Assembly (NCBI GenBank): GCA_029204225.1
Contig: CM055093.1
Span: forward strand, 45,492,338 to 45,556,337
DNA: 64,000 nucleotides
From: Diphasiastrum complanatum
Lineage: Eukaryota > Streptophyta > Lycopodiopsida > Lycopodiales > Lycopodiaceae
Reading direction: 5' to 3'
Shown one piece after another: positions 1-12,780 of the stretch (position 1 is the stretch's first letter; each line of letters begins with the position of its first letter). Under the pieces are notes generated by a model, which ran no database searches, was not told the DNA's origin, and worked only from the letters and a program-made list of their open reading frames with translations. Position numbers and translations under genes: made by a program.

Positions 1-780
1 TGCAAGAAGCTTAGCGGTAATTCAAGTGGTGTTTTTTCTATTCGTGTGTGTTGATCAGAATGCTCATTTCTTGAATCTATGAGTGTTGTCTAACACAATT
101 TACCATTGTCATGAAAGGTCCATCTTTAACTCATAATCCTCTGGGTGAAATTATATAGCAAAATTTTCACTATGACAAATTTATTAATTGTCTGACACTG
201 GTAGCATTCTGCTTGCTCGATGCTCGCTTTTTTGTGCTAGCTTTTTTTGCAACCCCCCATGTGTGGGAAGTACACTTGAACGTTACACACTCATTTGTAC
301 TCCAAATCTTCAAGTAAACATATGGTTAGACTCGCCCTCTTTCAAATTGAATTTAGCACCAATGCTTTGCACAAAATGAAAAGATTTAGATCAATATCAA
401 AGCAAAATAAGTAGCTGGTGAAATGTTTTGAGGCTATAAATTATATGTAAGTTATGCAACAAGGGACAAACACACAAGATGCAGCACGTGTTTTTCTCAG
501 TGTCATACTTGGATTGCAACTTGCTATTGTCTTTTGTTAGCTTAGCATATTTGTCTTCCAAAAACTCGTTTTTCTTAAGCAACCAATAGCATTTATAAAT
601 CTTTTGGCTCATTCAAAAAAGCATCATTGAAAAATTCTTAAAGATTTCTTAGACTAGAGGACAAAGCCTCTTGGCAACATTGTGCATTAGTTAAATTCTT
701 TGATGATGTGATGGAATTTGTAGAACATTTTATGTAAAAGCACAATAATCTAGAGATGCATGAGAAAGTTATTGTAACAC
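1..780. other. Non-coding AT-rich DNA
   Basis: No gene is supported here. Short open frames on both strands lack family motifs. Positions 403-434 carry a 32-bp segment that recurs at 1041-1072 with two mismatches, on the far side of the CT tract. Confidence 0.5.
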
Positions 781-807
781 TCTTACTTGTTCAATAGATC
801 ATGTTGA

Positions 808-2265
<1,458 letters not shown>

Positions 2266-3142
2266 ATTGTTAGTGATAGAGATCTTAAGTTCACTGGTCA
2301 GTAGTATTCCATAAACTGGAAACTTCCTTGAGTTTAAGTTCTTCTGATCATCTTGAATCAGATGGCCAGAGAGAAAGGACTAATCAAACTATGGAAGATA
2401 TTTTGAGGACATATGTTTCTAACAAATAATTTCATTGGGAAGATTATCTCCCACTGGTTTAGTTTGCATACAATAGTAGAAAACATTATGCTACATGTTC
2501 AGTTCTTTTATGCTTATGTACGGTTTTCAAACTAGATCTCCGATAAATTTGGAGACGAAGTTTGTTAAGATCCAGAAGGTTGCTGATCTCCTACATGATA
2601 TGCAAGAGATGTTGCAAGTGGCTAAGGATAGTATTCGTAGTGCTCATGATAGAGCTAAACACTATACCGATCTTAAGAGATCTCCAAGAGATTTTAAAGT
2701 TGATGACTGGATATATCTTAGGATTCCAAAAGATTCTAAGATGTTTCGTACAGGGAAGCATTACAAACTTTCTACCCATTATCCTGTACGTACAATTGGT
2801 TCTTTGGCATATGATCTTGATCTTCAAGGAAAATCGGTTGCACACCCAGTATTTCATGTAAGTCATTTGAAACTAGGTTTACATGAAGGTGATACAGTTG
2901 GATCGGATGAGGATTTATCCCATTTGGAAAATTTCTTTCTTAGTGTACCTTTGGAACCTGAGAAAATGCTCAAAACCAAAGATAAACAATTGAGGAATCG
3001 TTCTATCTCTGAGTGCTTAATTTGGTGGAAAGGTCATACTGAGGATGATGATTCGTGGGAGAGAGTTGATAGCACAAAAAAGAATCATTTGCAAGTGGTA
3101 TGTAAGGTATCCTTCATCCAACGACTGGCTACCATATGGTAG
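2266..3142 (+). pseudogene. Ty3/gypsy integrase C-terminus with chromodomain (broken)
   Basis: This is the end of a Ty3/gypsy polyprotein, which would insert element cDNA into chromosomes. The frame opens with IVSDRDLKFTG, the integrase strand holding the second catalytic Asp. Near 2350-2400 follows a form of the ESDGQ-ERTNQT motif with the catalytic Glu, then WEDYLPL-FAYN. From 2495 a 215-codon open frame carries the integrase C-terminal part (KHYTDLKR, VDDWIYLRI, HPVFHVSHLK) and ends in a chromodomain with WWKGHTEDDDSWE. A chromodomain assigns it to the chromovirus branch. Stops and a frame change between 2300 and 2495 break the gene. No LTR was located next to it. Confidence 0.85.
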
Positions 3143-3618
3143 CAGGTTTTCCCACTCCTATAGCAGTTCTCACCAAATAAAAAAATAACAATGAAAATTA
3201 TAATTAGAATTATAGAATTCTGATTATTACTTGGATTGTTCTTTAATTGGTAGAAAAAAGTTTAAATTATTTTTTTCCTCGCCTCTTCTTTCATTAATAA
3301 AAAATCTCTTAAACTTGGAAACATATTCACAACAGCGATTTGGCAAGATTTTTAGGCTTTTTTTTGAACTATCTGATCTTGCATGATATCATGCCCCAAA
3401 TTTTTTTGTCCTTTTCTTCAATGAATGATTTAACAACTTGCTTGTTTCTACCATAAACATCTAACGAAATGTTTTTCATAATTAATTACAAAAAAATGAA
3501 ATAGAAAAATTGCCACATGAAAAAAAAAAATAGCCTAAAAGTTTTACTTCCACTTTTTACAAGAAAATTTGGAACAAAAACATAAAAGCAGTAACAAAGG
3601 CAATTACGTGGGGTAATG

Positions 3619-3731
3619 CATCATTGGTGAGACCATTACCACATTTAATCATGTCCTCGAGTGGCTAGTCGCCTCCGCCACTCGTTGCCCGGGTCCCATG
3701 TTATATGTGGTAACGACCCTTCCAATGACCA
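3619..3731. repeat. Foldback (MITE-like) element, copy 1
   Basis: The ends are imperfect inverted repeats: TCATTGG plus TTACCACAT on the left, and their reverse complement (ATATGTGGTAA, CCAATGA) on the right. An inner inverted pair, CGAGTGG and CCACTCG, lies between. A diverged relative with the same layout is at 21651-21765. Two dispersed copies with conserved ends suggest a short non-autonomous DNA element. No target duplication was verified. Confidence 0.5.
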
Positions 3732-4550
3732 CTACCTAGTACATAAAAAAAATTGCCTAGGAGATCTCATAAGACCATTAAATAATGCAAAGTTTTGCTT
3801 TACATGTGGAAATAACAATCATTAGCAAGATCCACTGGTAGATTTTGATGCACTTGTATGGATGTGTCGCTATTTTCAAATTTTCTTCTCAAAATTTTAT
3901 GGACCCTGTTCATTAAGAAAAGTATGAGTTTGAAAAGTCAACTCATCTTTTCTTATGACAATAGTGTCTATCCATAAGTCCATAAAAAAAATATGTTCAA
4001 TGTTTATTATGCTCCACAAGTCGGGCATTAACAAATTTAGAGAATAAGATCAATTGTCATCCAATTATAGCTTGGCCTAATGACCTCCTCATAATTGTAT
4101 GTCCTTTTTTATCATGTCACTTAAAAAGCCATTTCTAAATACATCAAGGGCATGAAGTCCATAAAACCCATGGGCTTTGTAGCATACAAGACACTATGCA
4201 CATATTGCCTACACAACTTTGGAGCATAAACCGATCCATAGATGACAAGCATCTAAGCACGGGTCATCAAAGAATTTCGCTTGCGAATTTTATGTTGGTG
4301 AGAGCTTCAGTGTTAAGCTTTACAATTTTTTAGCTTGTGCCTAAGGGCACTGCCTCATTCTTGGGAAAGGGATCTTATAAGTGGACAATCCTACACATAG
4401 GCCTTTAAACTTGACGTAAAATTTTAAGTTTGTTTTGCACAAAAAATTGGCCTTTTACACAAAATGGTTTGTGAAGTCACCAATAAAGTGACCTATTATT
4501 CCTTATTTATTTAGAAAAAGTCATTTTAGAAGCTATCACAAATCACAAAA

Positions 4551-4653
4551 GGATGCATCTTTGAAAATTAGTGGATGCATCTTTGAAAATTAGTCAAACT
4601 AGAGTCTAGTGGTGAAGTTATTTTAAACTACAGTCTAGTGGTGAAGTTATTTA
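4551..4653. repeat. Two adjacent short tandem duplications
   Basis: A 22-bp unit occurs twice exactly (4551-4572, 4573-4594). Directly after it a 29-bp unit occurs twice (4596-4624, 4625-4653) with two mismatches. A third relative of the 22-bp unit lies near 4708-4733. This looks like replication slippage. Confidence 0.85.
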
Positions 4654-5268
4654 AAAAGACCCAAAAGTCAATCAATTCATGTGCTTCAAATATAATATTC
4701 AAAGTGAGATGCATCTTGGAAAATTAGTCAAACAAGTCCATAATTGATTTAGAAAGAGAATATATGTATTTCGTATTCAAATTGAGATTTCTAGAAAGAC
4801 CCAAAAGTCCTAAGTATACTAGTCACTTTTAAGGTCTAGAAAAAGCCAAGCAAAAAATTTAAGAATCTTTTACTCTTTTCTATGTTCTTATCTAGAAAAT
4901 CTATAAATTGAGTTACAAGATATTTTGATAGCGTCTTTATGAAGACTCTTTTTGGCTTATAGCCAGTTTCCTAGAATTTGCCTCTTGAACGTTATACTTT
5001 TTGTCTTATAGCTACTCTTATAGAGGCATGTCAAAGTTTGTTACGTCGTAGAGGCAATGTGAGACTTACGACCACTAGAACTCCCTACATGAGACTATGA
5101 AGCCATATGAAATGATGTCCTTTAATATGACGAGGCAATGCTTGACACCAACAATGCTTAGGCTTGTTATGGGGCCAAGTTAAGAAACTCGAACCCAAAT
5201 AGCTAGACAATCAAGTACCATTCATGAGTAATGATGGTTTATCATAGACCATAATGCCCCATCCTGAG

Positions 5269-5560
5269 TTACCCCAAGTTAGCCATATTGTGATACATGG
5301 TTGTTGCCCCAAATTGTAAAGCGCAACCATAGCTACAATACCTATAACTAGCCTTCCTTAAATCCATCTCCAATACATAATGACCAGCTTTGCCTTTTGA
5401 GCCACAAATGCAAGAAGGCCCATGAGGGGGTTGCAAGAAATTTGACGACACCAAACGCAACTAAAGTTCGCTCCTTGAAACTAGGGCATGAGAATTCCAT
5501 TAGTGTGCCAATGTCCTCCCCTTGTACATTTTTTGAAACTAGATTTTTAGTCAAATTCAA
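5269..5560 (-). pseudogene. PLATZ-like zinc-binding protein exon (decayed)
   Basis: PLATZ proteins are plant-specific zinc-dependent DNA-binding transcriptional repressors. Read on the minus strand, one frame (from about 5540) gives VQGEDIGTLMEFS followed by VVKFLATP. This resembles the family segment V-x-x-ED-x-x-L-[ID]-x-S followed by a VVFLNPRP-type strand. A -1/+1 frame change then leads into AGHY-VLEMDLR-x3-SYRYCSYGCAL, matching the family's closing pattern C-x2-C-x-R-x-L-x3-YRFCS-x-GC-x-L. The two family cysteines expected just after AGHY are lost. No start codon, upstream exon or intact frame is visible, so this is a gene relic. The match is from memory of the family pattern, without an alignment. 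Confidence 0.45.
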
Positions 5561-6340
5561 AATTCAAGCCTGATAATTTTACTAGTCACTTTTGAAATAT
5601 AGGATTTCGGCATACTTAAAGTTTTTAGGAGGGTGTAATTTTTAAATCCGTTGCTAATGAGTTTATCCTACACAATAGTTTCCCAAGCTAATCATACTCG
5701 ATTTTAATATGGCATGACAAATATGTACCATGATATGTACTAGTTAGTTGTGTTGATAATGGTTGCACGATAAAATGTATATCACACTTCTTAGTATCTT
5801 TATGAACATTTTTCTTGTATAGTTCTTTGAATAGGGAGGTTTTGTTTTGTTTTCAAACTTCCCATCCAACACACCAAATCTAGAATAGAGTTGTATGAAT
5901 GTATCCAGCTCACAAAACAATATAAACACATAAGAAACTATTTACCAATACACAAGTACAAAGAGACATGACTTTGACCACAATGTTGGGTACTAGGGCA
6001 GATCCGTGCCAAACTAGCCCCATGGACATGCCATGTAACATATTAGAGAGTCCGAGCACTTAAAGGCTTGGGCAAATCCATGCCGTTCAAGCACGTCAAA
6101 ATCACACTATGAAAACATCCCTAGCTTACTTATATAGGATGCACTTTTATAGAAAACCAAGCACGTGGTTTTGTCCGCTATTGTCTTGTGCTCCATGACA
6201 TTATTGACCTGTATATTTTGCTATACTTAATCTGATAACAGGTCTATTTTGTTCTACGTTCAGATTTGTGTCAACATTGCTATGCTTTTCTACATTCTGT
6301 CTGACTCTCTTATTGCTTATTCTGGTAATATGTTCTTAGC
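5561..6340. other. Non-coding DNA upstream of copia 5' end
   Basis: No coding signal was found. The right part may belong to the copia LTR that ends at 6721, but its left boundary could not be placed. Confidence 0.35.
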
Positions 6341-6960
6341 GAATTATTATTAATCTAGCTATCGGTGACTAATATTTAGTCTTGCCTTTCGCGACTGATT
6401 ATCAGATGAGCTCAGTCTAGCCCTTTGCGAATCATTCGTGACAAATAATTTGTCTAGCTATTCGCGATATCCTTCTGATGTTTTGTTGCTTAATGTTTGG
6501 CTACGTAATCAGATCGACCGTGATTTTAACCACTAATGTTCTGTTCATTTCTGATAGGCGTAGTCATGCTTAGGGAAAGAGTAATATACCTCATTCCGCT
6601 GTGCACAAATACTTTCCGTTCGAGTTCATTTCTTGTTCAAGTTTCGAGTTCGTTTCTTTTCGCGTTCTTTCTTTTAGAGCTATTTTCGTTTCTCACACTC
6701 ACACACCCTCTTTCTCCAACATGGTATCAGAGCTATTTTCGTAGCCTGATAAGTTTTCACAGTACAAGACTCTACCAGCCGATAGGGTAATCGCCTTCTT
6801 GTTCTATAATCCAGTACTAGATTTTCATACTTAAGTCACTGATAGTTTTTCCCTATCACTTAGACTAATCTTCCACATGGATTCCCAAGGGAAAGCCAGT
6901 CCTATCATGGACAAGCTTGATGGAGTGAAAAGTTGTATCATTAGAAATTTGACTTTCTAG
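6341..6960 (+). mobile_element. Ty1/copia 5' end: LTR edge, PBS and truncated gag
   Basis: The sequence CAACA (LTR end) is directly followed at 6722 by TGGTATCAGAGC, a primer-binding site of the initiator-tRNA-Met type. At 6877 an ATG opens MDSQGKASPIMDKLDGVKS, a typical copia gag N-terminus. It stops after about 28 codons at 6960, where recognisable gag ends. The preceding 400 bases are rich in TTCGCGA-like motifs shared with the copia LTRs near 10.6 kb and 47.6 kb. The left LTR boundary is not resolved. Confidence 0.65.
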
Positions 6961-7184
6961 TGCTTGTATTGAACTTTATTATTATTTATAAGTTTTAAAT
7001 GTCTACTCAAATGTTAAAACAAACTGATGTCAGATTTTTATTATAAAATACAAAGTTATGGAGATTATGGTTCTATTTTAAAATCAAACAATAGATCCAC
7101 TACGCAACATAATTTTGTATACATTTTTTAACTTTATCGTATACATTGATTTAATCTTCACAAAAAGTTCAACTTATTATTGTC
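6961..7184. other. AT-rich spacer
   Basis: No feature recognised. Confidence 0.3.
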
Positions 7185-7355
7185 ATATAATGTTACAAAT
7201 GCCTTCCCATACTGCTAAATTTTTTGGATTAACAAAAATTAAATATATGACAATATGACATGGCAAGGCCTTTGTGGTACAATACTACATCGTTCTTGTT
7301 TTTTTGTCAATCCAACATTTTCAGCATTATGGCAAGGCCTTTGTGACATAATAAC
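7185..7355. repeat. Foldback element with ~55-bp arms
   Basis: The left arm (7185-7239) and the reverse complement of the right arm (about 7299-7355) match over about 55 bp at roughly 80 percent by eye. Shared blocks include CAAAG/TGCCTT, TTGGATT and ACAAAAA. The core holds another copy of the arm-end motif TGGCAAGGCCTTTGTG. This fits a MITE or a collapsed inverted duplication. It has no coding capacity. Confidence 0.6.
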
Positions 7356-7739
7356 ACGCTTATAACTCAAATACATACATTCTAAACTTCAATAGATTGT
7401 AACAAAGTTTGGTACAAGCAATAGAAACTTCAATCTATTACAATACAACTTTCATTCTTTTGTCTTTTACAAGACAGGTTTGGACTTGTAAATCTAAAAT
7501 TGGTAAGTACCAGCTTGTTATTGAGTTCACAAGAAGAGATCTGACATGATAAGATATCTTGATGATTATTACTCCATTGTATTAGACAGCACAATTAACC
7601 AAACAAAGTTGTCCTAGAAAAGACTCTTGATCACATCTGCTTTCCAATCTAACATCATTTAGATGAAAATGAAAATTGTCGCAGATCTTTCGAGGTCGAC
7701 GAAGGCTATAGGATAAGTATTTAGCTTGGTAATATGCAC

Positions 7740-8695
7740 CATAGTCATGTGAAAATTGGGTTAGGTTCGAGATTTTTTTTATTTTTTTACTTACCCTAAA
7801 ATTTTAGGGTTCAAAAATTTGGGCAGGGTGTCTTTTAGGTTTTTGGCACTTTTTTTTCTTTTTAACCTAATTGCGAGGATAGGGTTAGGCTGTGCGAGGG
7901 TAGGGTTAGGTCAGTTTTTTTTTTTAAATTGAACCTGCAAAACTTCAAAATGAAGAACTGAAAAAAAAAAAATTACAAAGAAACAAAACTTCACAAAGGA
8001 GAAGTTGAAATGCTTCTCTCTCACTTGGAAAAATCCAAAAGAAAATTTTCAGAATTCTGGCTAGTCTGACTCACCTCCGCTAATTTGATCATAACTTTCT
8101 CAATATTGATCCAAATCACAAAAACTCAGTACCTCTGCAAAGCTAACAACAAGCTCTATCAGCCTATGGATCAGATCAATGATTGAATGTGATTTGATAG
8201 GTCAAATTCACAACAGAACAGGGCTGAAATTTTTGAAAGGAGAAAATTAGCAAAACTAGAGCTAGGAAACAAGATTTGTCATAACTTTTTGGATACTAAT
8301 CCAAATGACCTGCCATGTCGATCAAATCAAAGCTAAGACTTTTAAAATATTATGTAAAGAAAATTGAGATTAAAACTCAAACAAAATTTGAAAAATTCAA
8401 ACAAAGTGAAAGAAAATTTCTAATTACCTATTTTGATAGCTTTTGGAAGAATTGCAATAACTTTTGCATCTCTTACTCAAATTGCTTGCAAATTAGTAAA
8501 AATGAAAGCTAAAACAAAGCTCTACAAATCTATGGAATCAAACTAGAAATAAAAAACTAAATTGAATGCTCAAAATTTGTCTGAACAGAACTGAAAATTT
8601 CAAAGTTAGAAATTAGCAAAAAAAAAGGTACAAATGCAATAAACTTTTCAAATCTAATAAAATTCACATAGTATCATCATGAATTTAAAATATAT
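7740..8695 (-). mobile_element. Gypsy untranslated leader, truncated second internal region
   Basis: This follows the PBS at 8696-8707 in the minus direction and is homologous, in the same orientation, to 12940-13705 downstream of the other PBS. Long blocks match, such as CTAATTTGATCATAACT and AAATGACCTGCCAT. No gag follows, so this second internal region is cut off near 7740. A few weak open frames here are not supported as genes. Confidence 0.6.
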
Positions 8696-8707
8696 GCTCT
8701 GATACCA
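8696..8707 (-). promoter_or_regulatory. Primer-binding site (TGGTATCAGAGC)
   Basis: The minus strand reads TGGTATCAGAGC, complementary to initiator tRNA-Met as in many plant LTR elements. Five bases separate it from the LTR end at 8713. Confidence 0.8.
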
Positions 8708-8712
8708 AGAAA

Positions 8713-9196
8713 TGTCATGTGCCAAATTCCAAACTAATAGCAATTACAATAGAAGTAAAGCTAATAGCAAGAAAAGTACAAGACCATCAAGATAGATTAT
8801 CCATAGAAAGCTAGAAACAATGAGATCTCAATGAAATCACATTAGCAATGAAATAAAGAGTACAATCAATGAAAATTGAGCATGGATTCATGTGGATAGG
8901 GCACATGAGACCTAACAATGGATATTCCTATGGCTCACATTCACAAGGAGGAAGCAAGACGCTCTCACTTGCAAATGAGCCAAAATATTCTCAAATTGAT
9001 GTCTCTTGCCTAGTTATAGACAATGCTCTCACTTAACTTAACTAAACTATCTTGAGAGATAGTTAGTCCTTGTTAAGTATTTATTAAACTACATTTGGTC
9101 CTTATTGGCCTATTATCCTTATTAATCACTTTGGAGGGCCTAAAGAGAGAACCGCCTTGTTCTTAAGGCTAATAGCTCCTTTTGGGCCTACAAAGC
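8713..9196 (-). repeat. Gypsy LTR, middle copy
   Basis: On the plus strand it begins TGTCATGTGCC. It matches the second copy at 13722-14145 in scattered blocks (GATTCATGTG, GGGCACATGAGACCTA, TGTCTCTTGCCTAG). Its upstream limit in element orientation is uncertain and is set at the end of the RNase H frame. It lies between an RNase H region and a PBS, which is the order LTR-internal-LTR-internal. Confidence 0.6.
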
Positions 9197-9694
9197 TTAA
9201 AATGGATATTCTAATGCATTGATAAGCGCTGATGTACTAGAAGTACATGACAAAATTTCACTTTGGTATTCCACCAAGTAAGCTGCATCTTTCTTTATAG
9301 ATTCTGAAGATGTATTCATTTGTAGAGACCATATTCTCGATAGCACATATGCAACTACATTGTCTCTTCCCTTAAGATATTTAATGTTAAAATCATAGGA
9401 TTGAAGTTGTGACAACCATCTCTTTTGTTTGTCATTCAATTGCTTTTGGCTCAAGAAATATTTCAAACTATGATGGTCACTTTCAATCAAATATTTAGAA
9501 CCATATAATAGTGTCGCCATTTCTTAATTGCATGCACAATCGCCAACATCTCCTTATCGTGAGTAGGATATGACGCTTCTTTATCAGTGAGTTTCCTACT
9601 TTCAAAGGCAATGACTCCATTTGATTGACTCAAAATAGCTCCCAACCTCGTGCCACTAGCGTCCACTACTATAACCATGAGGGGTAAATTTAAA
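9197..9694 (-). pseudogene. Ty3/gypsy RNase H domain (broken)
   Basis: RNase H removes the RNA strand during element reverse transcription. The minus strand reads VDASGTRLGAILSQ, then AFESRKLTDKE and YPTHDKEMLAIVHA. After a frame change near 9500 come LIESDHHSLKYFL, QKRWLSQLQ and LKGRDNVVAYVLSR. The first catalytic Asp (VDAS), the Glu of KEMLAI and the Asp of SDHHSL are present, but the frame is interrupted. The reading stops at 9197, just before LTR sequence, so the integrase is missing. It was once continuous with the RT end at 11375-11553, and the copia relic now separates them. Confidence 0.85.
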
Positions 9695-10575
9695 TGATTT
9701 TTTGGAAGGAGAAGGAAACAATGATCAAGAGAAGGCCCTCTTCACGAAAGGAAAGAAGAAAACCAAGAACAAGCCCATATTCGAGAAGACGAAGTCCTCG
9801 AATCAACAATCTTCTTCCTATGATAACCAGGCCATACGACCAACAAATGCTGGTTCAATCCAGCAATACCTTGCATGCACTGCAAGAAGAAAGGGCACTC
9901 TGCATACGATTGCAGATTCAATCCAGAAAGAAAGAACAAAGCTCAAAAGGCAAACATTGTAGAGTCATCCAAAGATGCTGACAGAGGTGATGAACATGAT
10001 CGAGAAAATGACAAACAAGTTGCTGACGGTCGGATGCAGAGAAGGAAACATCTACCAGGCCAAAATAATCAGCAACTCTGATAGCATATTAAATGTATCA
10101 GAGAATGAAGATCAGCTCTGGCTCATGAGGATGTATCATCTGAACATGAGGACCCTGTATGACATGTGCAAAAAAGACACAATCATAGGTCTCAAAATAT
10201 CAAGGCCCGAAATTGAGTTCTGCGAAGCCTGTCAGAAGGGCAAGCAAGATCGGAATCCATTCACACATGAGAGAAGAAGGGCCAAGGAAGTTCTTGAGCT
10301 TGTCCACTTTGATGTCTGTGGACCAATGAAGATGGACTCTCAGAGTGCCATTTATCTGTCCTAGGATCCTATCTTTCATTCAAAGACAAAACACATACCT
10401 CTGATGTACCATCACATTCGAGATTTAATCTCCAAAGGAGAGCTCTAGGTCCAGTACATAAAATATGAAGACATGATTGCAGATCTACTCATGAAGCCGC
10501 TCGACAAACCACTCTTCACCAAGCAGAGAAGAGCAATTGGATTAAACATGCAAAGCTGCAAGGTTCAAGAGGGAG
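9695..10575 (+). pseudogene. Ty1/copia gag-integrase remnant with C-terminal tail
   Basis: The remnant begins inside gag with a basic region. Around 9868-9915 is a retroviral-type zinc knuckle, CMHCKKKGHSAYDC (CX2CX4HX4C). After frame shifts, a 129-codon frame carries the gag-pre-integrase segment (LWLMRMYHLNMRTLYDM, CEACQKGKQDRNPF) and the start of integrase (VHFDVCGPM). It then jumps to the polyprotein tail IADLLMKPLDKPLFTKQRR at about 10473. Most of integrase and all RT/RNase H core are deleted. The tail ends in a polypurine tract (10566-10575) before the LTR. Confidence 0.85.
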
Positions 10576-11374
10576 TGTCAGAAATGGTGAACTCTTGCAA
10601 CTTTGCCGCAACTCGAAAGTCAGCAAACTTTGACTCGAAGGTCGAACGATTCGCGAAGATCAACGTGCCTCCAGGAAGAACGAAGGATGAACGATTCGCA
10701 AATCATTCATGAAGACCAAACAAGCTTGCAGGACCTCAAAACCGCAAAGCGTTGCAGGACCGTAAGAAATCGCAAAGCGATGCAAAATGAAAAGAAACGA
10801 AAGGAACGAAAGCAAACGAAAGAAATGAAAGGAAATCTTTTGCGCCGCCAGCTAGCAGCTCAACGGGCTTGGAGTCTCAAACTTCACGCCCAACTGAAAT
10901 GGATAGCAACGATGGAGAGTTAACTGAATAGTTGATTAGCGTTAACTACTCTTCTAATTCTCTGTATAACTATCTTGTAAACTCCACACAGTGGAGATAT
11001 AAACTATATTTTCTGGATCAAGAATATATAGTAAATATAGCAAGACACAGAGAGTGTGTGTGTGTAGAGCGGAAAAGACTAGAAACAAAAACAACTATTC
11101 ATGAAAGTCTGCCAACGAGCAAAACACAGCAAAAGAGCAAAAGCGTCAGGCCACCAATGAGCGAGACACTGACGATCTCGCTCTAAAAAACTAAGCTGAT
11201 AATTTGATTGCCCTATTTTCATGCATCTCCTTGTCTTTCGCTGTCTTGATTGCTAGAATAAAATGTGTTCTGTGATGTGTAGTCGCGTGTCTAGGCTCCT
11301 ATAGTTTTCCACACAAAAGAAAACTTAAAAGAAACAAAATTGTTCACGACAACGAAACGAAACTGTTTGCGACA
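10576..11374 (+). repeat. Ty1/copia 3' LTR inside gypsy pol
   Basis: The LTR starts TGTCAGAAATGG after the polypurine stretch CAAGAGGGAG and ends GTTTGCGACA (TG...CA ends), about 799 bp. It contains many TTCGCGAA-like and CGCAAAGCG motifs. At 11375 the gypsy frame resumes (LTHLV on the minus strand), so this LTR sits inside gypsy coding sequence. Open frames at 10603-10923 and 10932-11186 are LTR sequence, not genes. Confidence 0.75.
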
Positions 11375-11553
11375 AGATGAGTAAGTGGTGCTGCAACTTT
11401 TGAAAAGTACTGGATAAATCTTCTATAGTAAGATGCTAAACCCAAGAATCCTCTCAATTCTCTAACACTGTTAGGCGATTCCCAATTCTTGATTGCCTCG
11501 AACACGTAGTTAAAACACGTTGAACATGCGACTGGACTAAAGAATACCTGCAA
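11375..11553 (-). pseudogene. Ty3/gypsy reverse transcriptase C-terminal fragment
   Basis: The minus strand encodes VFEAIKNWESPNSVRELRG followed by FLGLASYYRRFI and FSKVAAPLTHLV, the conserved thumb/connection end of gypsy RT. The palm with the catalytic Asp pair is absent. Upstream in element order the frame runs straight into gag zinc-knuckle remains (about 11540-11600, SGHKCDKAKF), so protease and most of RT are deleted. The RNase H at 9197-9694 is its former continuation. Confidence 0.85.
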
Positions 11554-11593
11554 ATTTAGCTTTGTCGCACTTATGTCCCGATTTCCATTCTAC

Positions 11594-12780
11594 TTACAAG
11601 TAAAATACAATCCTTGTTGTCACAGTTGATCTATTTTTTATTTTGATCTGACAGGCTTCCTTGGCTTTTATAGTAACCACTTGTTTCTTACTAGCGTTTC
11701 TCATATCAGCTTCTCTTATTGTTGGGTACTGAGTATATGAGTTTCTTTCTTTACCACTTTGATGAACGTTGGAGTTGTCGATCAACATCTTGCCTCGTAG
11801 TTTCATACTTAGAGATTCTTGGCTTAGTCAACCACCTTCCAACGTACTTAGGTGCAACCTACATAGCTTGATCCAAATCCATGCAGAATCAGAATGCCAC
11901 ATTAGCTCCAATATCCGACTGCAACCTTGAATATATCTCCGAAGATGATCCACATTAGAAACTGTAGGGAGCTTCAAAGTTAGAATCCAAAAATTAAAAT
12001 TATACTGGCATATCTCTGTCCATTTTTTGAAGTTTTCATCGTCTTGATATTGCCTTTTAAAAGCAGTAATGCAATCATTCTTGTATAGAGGCCAACTAGT
12101 TCGCTTGTTACATTCCTCTATTCGCAAACCATTTTCTTTTCTCTTCTACCATTTATAAGCTACCTTTTCAATGGATCTTAGCAAAGATAATTTTTGCTGG
12201 ATGATGTCTGTCAAACAGAGTGAAATAGCGATCTAGTTTATCTAACCACTCCTCGATATCAATGGACTTAGAATCACCATTGGATTTTTGAATGGTAATC
12301 TTATCCTTGTATTCTCGAGCATCAAATTGGTTTCGTTGTTCCTGAAACCTTGTTGGTTGTTGAACTCGTGGATCCATTGTTTCTCTCTAATGCTCATCTC
12401 TGACTGGATATCCAACATGACCTTGTAACACATGTTTTCCCTTTTTAGAAATTCTACAAGCATCTTGAGGAGAATACTCCACATTATGCGAGTCAGGTGG
12501 TGGTTGTGACGATGTAGATGGCTCATTACATCTCAGATCAAGATAATTCCTGTGTAAGTTGGAGTTGATCTTTCATGACATCATGTTGGTTCGAATTTGG
12601 CGGTTCTTCCAACAATTCTTCTGTAGGCAAATTGTCTTGGGGATTAGTCTTATCCATTGCTTGCTTTCCTCTTCCTCCCATCGTTGTAGCAATAGTTTGT
12701 ATTCAAGAATATACAAAATAAAAAGTAAATAGAGAAGTTCTGAGTTTTGTACACTTGATATCAGATTCAAGCGCAAACAA
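11594..12780 (-). pseudogene. Ty3/gypsy gag (broken)
   Basis: Gag forms the element's capsid. On the minus strand, MGGRGKQAMDKTNPQDN begins near 12680. Further along are DSKSIDIEEWLDKLDRYF and HHPAKIIFAKIHLRS, the retrotransposon-gag core pattern, then after frameshifts a basic region. Stops occur in every frame. A knuckle-like KSGHKC follows near 11560. Its 5' leader and PBS lie at 12780-13717. Confidence 0.75.

Larger units (their letters stand above)
3143..5268. other. Non-coding AT-rich DNA
   Basis: No gene is supported. The stretch contains a foldback element (3619-3731) and a nest of short tandem duplications (4551-4653). The rest shows no recognisable coding or RNA signal. Confidence 0.45.

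Noticed and set aside
10603-11186. Two open frames of 106 and 84 codons
   Set aside because: Both lie wholly in the copia 3' LTR and have no motif.
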